DNA of 64,000 nucleotides from Allolobophora icterica (lineage: Eukaryota > Annelida > Clitellata > Crassiclitellata > Lumbricidae), in NCBI GenBank assembly GCA_963556255.1, contig OY744607.1, positions 56,646,190 through 56,710,189 of the forward strand. Direction: 5' to 3'. A program made the position numbers and the translations under genes. Position 1 is the stretch's first letter. Every line of letters starts with the position of its first letter. Under the pieces are notes generated by a model that saw nothing but the letters and a program-made list of their open reading frames with translations, made no database searches and was not told the origin of the DNA. Shown piece by piece: positions 60,301 to 63,300 of this stretch.

Positions 60301-63300
60301 GGAGTAAAGAATGATTAATCTCTTAATATATAATTCTGAAGAGTTTTGAAAATCTAATTAACATTTTTAATAACTGCAGGTTATTTAATAATGAGTTGTT
60401 ACAACGCTTGTGTACTCTTCCATGAAACTGGAGTAATTTATATAGCACCAGTTTATGGACTTCAGGTATTGTGACAAAACATTGTTACTGAAGTGTGCAA
60501 ACCGTATCATAAGCATTCTGTTTAGAGTCTGTCATTCACAACGTTCCTTGCCTGACACTTGTTTAAGTTGTACAAATGTTAAGCGGCTGGACACGTCTGT
60601 AAGACTTTGATGTTAGCGGAGCGAATAGTGGTTCTTAAACGCCTGGAAAATACGATTTACTTCACCCGAATGGTTACTGGAGGCATTATAGTATATAGAC
60701 TCCATCTCTGTTATTAATACCAGTACATTTAGCCAATTTTACACAGTATACGTGAACTTCTGTTATGTGCATCAGTCGATTAAGTGCATAGGTTCAAAGC
60801 AGTCCCAAGGATATGCACTCAAGCAGCATCGACCGTAATTAGAAATGGTGCTTAGAGTAGAAGAACTTAGTTCTGAGGCAGCAGACCCAGTTGATGAAGA
60901 TGGCCTGAACGAACTTGACCAGCTCCAGTGTAACTTGTAGACTGATTGGAATCAGATTGTTGTAGAGAATGATAAATGTCAGCAGACTGTAGAAGAAGTT
61001 CGTCGCCTCGAAACCTGCATTAAAATAACAAGTTTATATCTCTAAATCACAAGTCATTTACAAAATCTAGATAATAATAGCCTTAGACATGTGTGCACAC
61101 ACATGGGCCAGCTCTATGTATGCAATGGTAAACACTAGTGCTATCTGGCCCATAATTTGAGAAAAACGATAAACATCAAGAAGCAGTAAAGTATAATTGC
61201 ACTAGAATTCGTCACTGTGCTATCTGGCATTCAAATTCTGGTTTGTCAAGTGAAGTAATTAGTACTCAAATATTATCACAACTTACTTAACGGCAGCCAT
61301 CATATCGAGTACCGTAGTTTCCAGACTAGAAGTCACATCTTTACTCAACAATGCCAGATCCCTCCTCCTCCCTGACTGATCGCTCTTCGGAAAAGGTTTT
61401 TGCTCCTTTTGATTCTTCAGTTTGCCTCCTTATTGACGACCACCACCCGCTTTGACACAGCAGGCCCATTGGAGGCCACTGGCACCTTGGTTTGACTGAT
61501 CCTGCCTACGTTGTGATATGAGGTGGCACGAGCGAAGATATCAACACCTCACTGGTTCACTTCCACTGTTCAAGTCAAACCTTCTTATTCCACATACCAG
61601 GGTTCAACATCATATCTTTCAAGACAAAATACTAGCAGTCATATTGTGGAAGTCAAGATACCACTGTTCGAAGGTCATATTGCGGATGCAGAGAAACAAC
61701 TGTTCAAATGTCATACCTTGGAAGCCGAGATACCAGTGAGGTTGCACAATATAAGCCGTCCAGATCTCATTGGCGATCGCACTGATGAGAGAAAGCGCCA
61801 GCAGAACAACAAACAACATCAATGTCTACAACAGCAAACAGTCATCAAAGTGAGAACAAATGACACAAGCCCAGAAGAACCATACGGTTGTGCATTCATG
61901 CTAAATCACACACACACGCAAGTGCATATAGGCAAAACAACAAAGATGTGTATTTTTCAGAACCACATGGTAGAGCATTTATGCAGAACCACATGGTGGA
62001 GAATTTATGCAAACCATAAGGATGTGCATTTCACAAAACCACACGGATGTGCAATCATGCATAATCACAAGGCAGTGCATTCATGTGGAACCAAACAGAT
62101 ATACAGTCACAAGGAACCTCACAGAACAGCATTCAAGCAGAAGAAGATTCAGACTAGAATTTACCAGGTTGTCAAGAGCAAAATGAGTAGCATTTTGGAC
62201 AGATGGTAAAATGCAATACATATATATATACTGTGCACATATCCATTTACAAATGGTACATACAATAGAATGGCAAACAATAGCATGCACATAGAATAGT
62301 AATAGAGAGAAGCTGACAGGACCTGGGTGTTGACGATCTTCTCCACCGTTGATCGTTTTAATGGAGCAGCAGTTGAGTTTAACATCAACTTCGATTCGTG
62401 GCCAGTGTAGACGACAACACCTGATGACGAAACACAATGGAATCGGTCAATCAAATCAAACACAACACTGGCCAGAACAATGAAGAACAACATCAAGCCT
62501 GTTTAGTACTTGGTAGAGTAACCACCTGACCAGCAACCATATCTATACGTTAACTCAACCAGTCATCCTTTCAGTATCAATACATAATAGTATCAATTAT
62601 CCTGAAGTTAGATTACTTCTTGTTCTTCATCCAAAACATCACTTGAATTCTGGACCATGCTTCTGACAACTTTCAAGACACACATAACAAGTGAGTCACC
62701 TGTATACAACTGATGAGCTTCTGCAGAAGCAATAATGTAATCGGACATTTATATAGTGCCGATCAAAGGGAAAACCAAATCAGAGGTGCTCTCTGTGCTA
62801 GGCTATATGATACTAAATGTCATTAAGAACAAAAATATTACATCAGTTAGCAAAACGATGCACAGTAGCTGGAACAGTCACCAGTGGTGGGCCCACACAC
62901 ATGCAGTATCGACCAACCAATTCCCATCGACAGCCGACAGATAGTGTGATATCTTTACCTTTATGCTTCTGAGGAGCGGCATCCACAGAGGCATACAAAC
63001 AAGTTGTTTTCCCTTTATTTTTGTTACCTAAATGCAACGATTAATATTACTGACGAAATTTCTTACCAAATATCCATCGTGTATTCTTGAGAATGGCTCC
63101 CCTCAGCAGCACCTGTTCAGGACCAATTGGCAAAGCACTGGATGACAACAGACAACAACAAGGAACACTTTTAAAGCATTCATTGAGTATGCATGCAAGT
63201 TCATAAGTTAAATTGCCATGCCTTGTATAAGGTCAAAGTACCAAGACGACCTCCAAAACTGAGCTAAAAAAACAAGTTCAAAACATTACTGCACAAATAG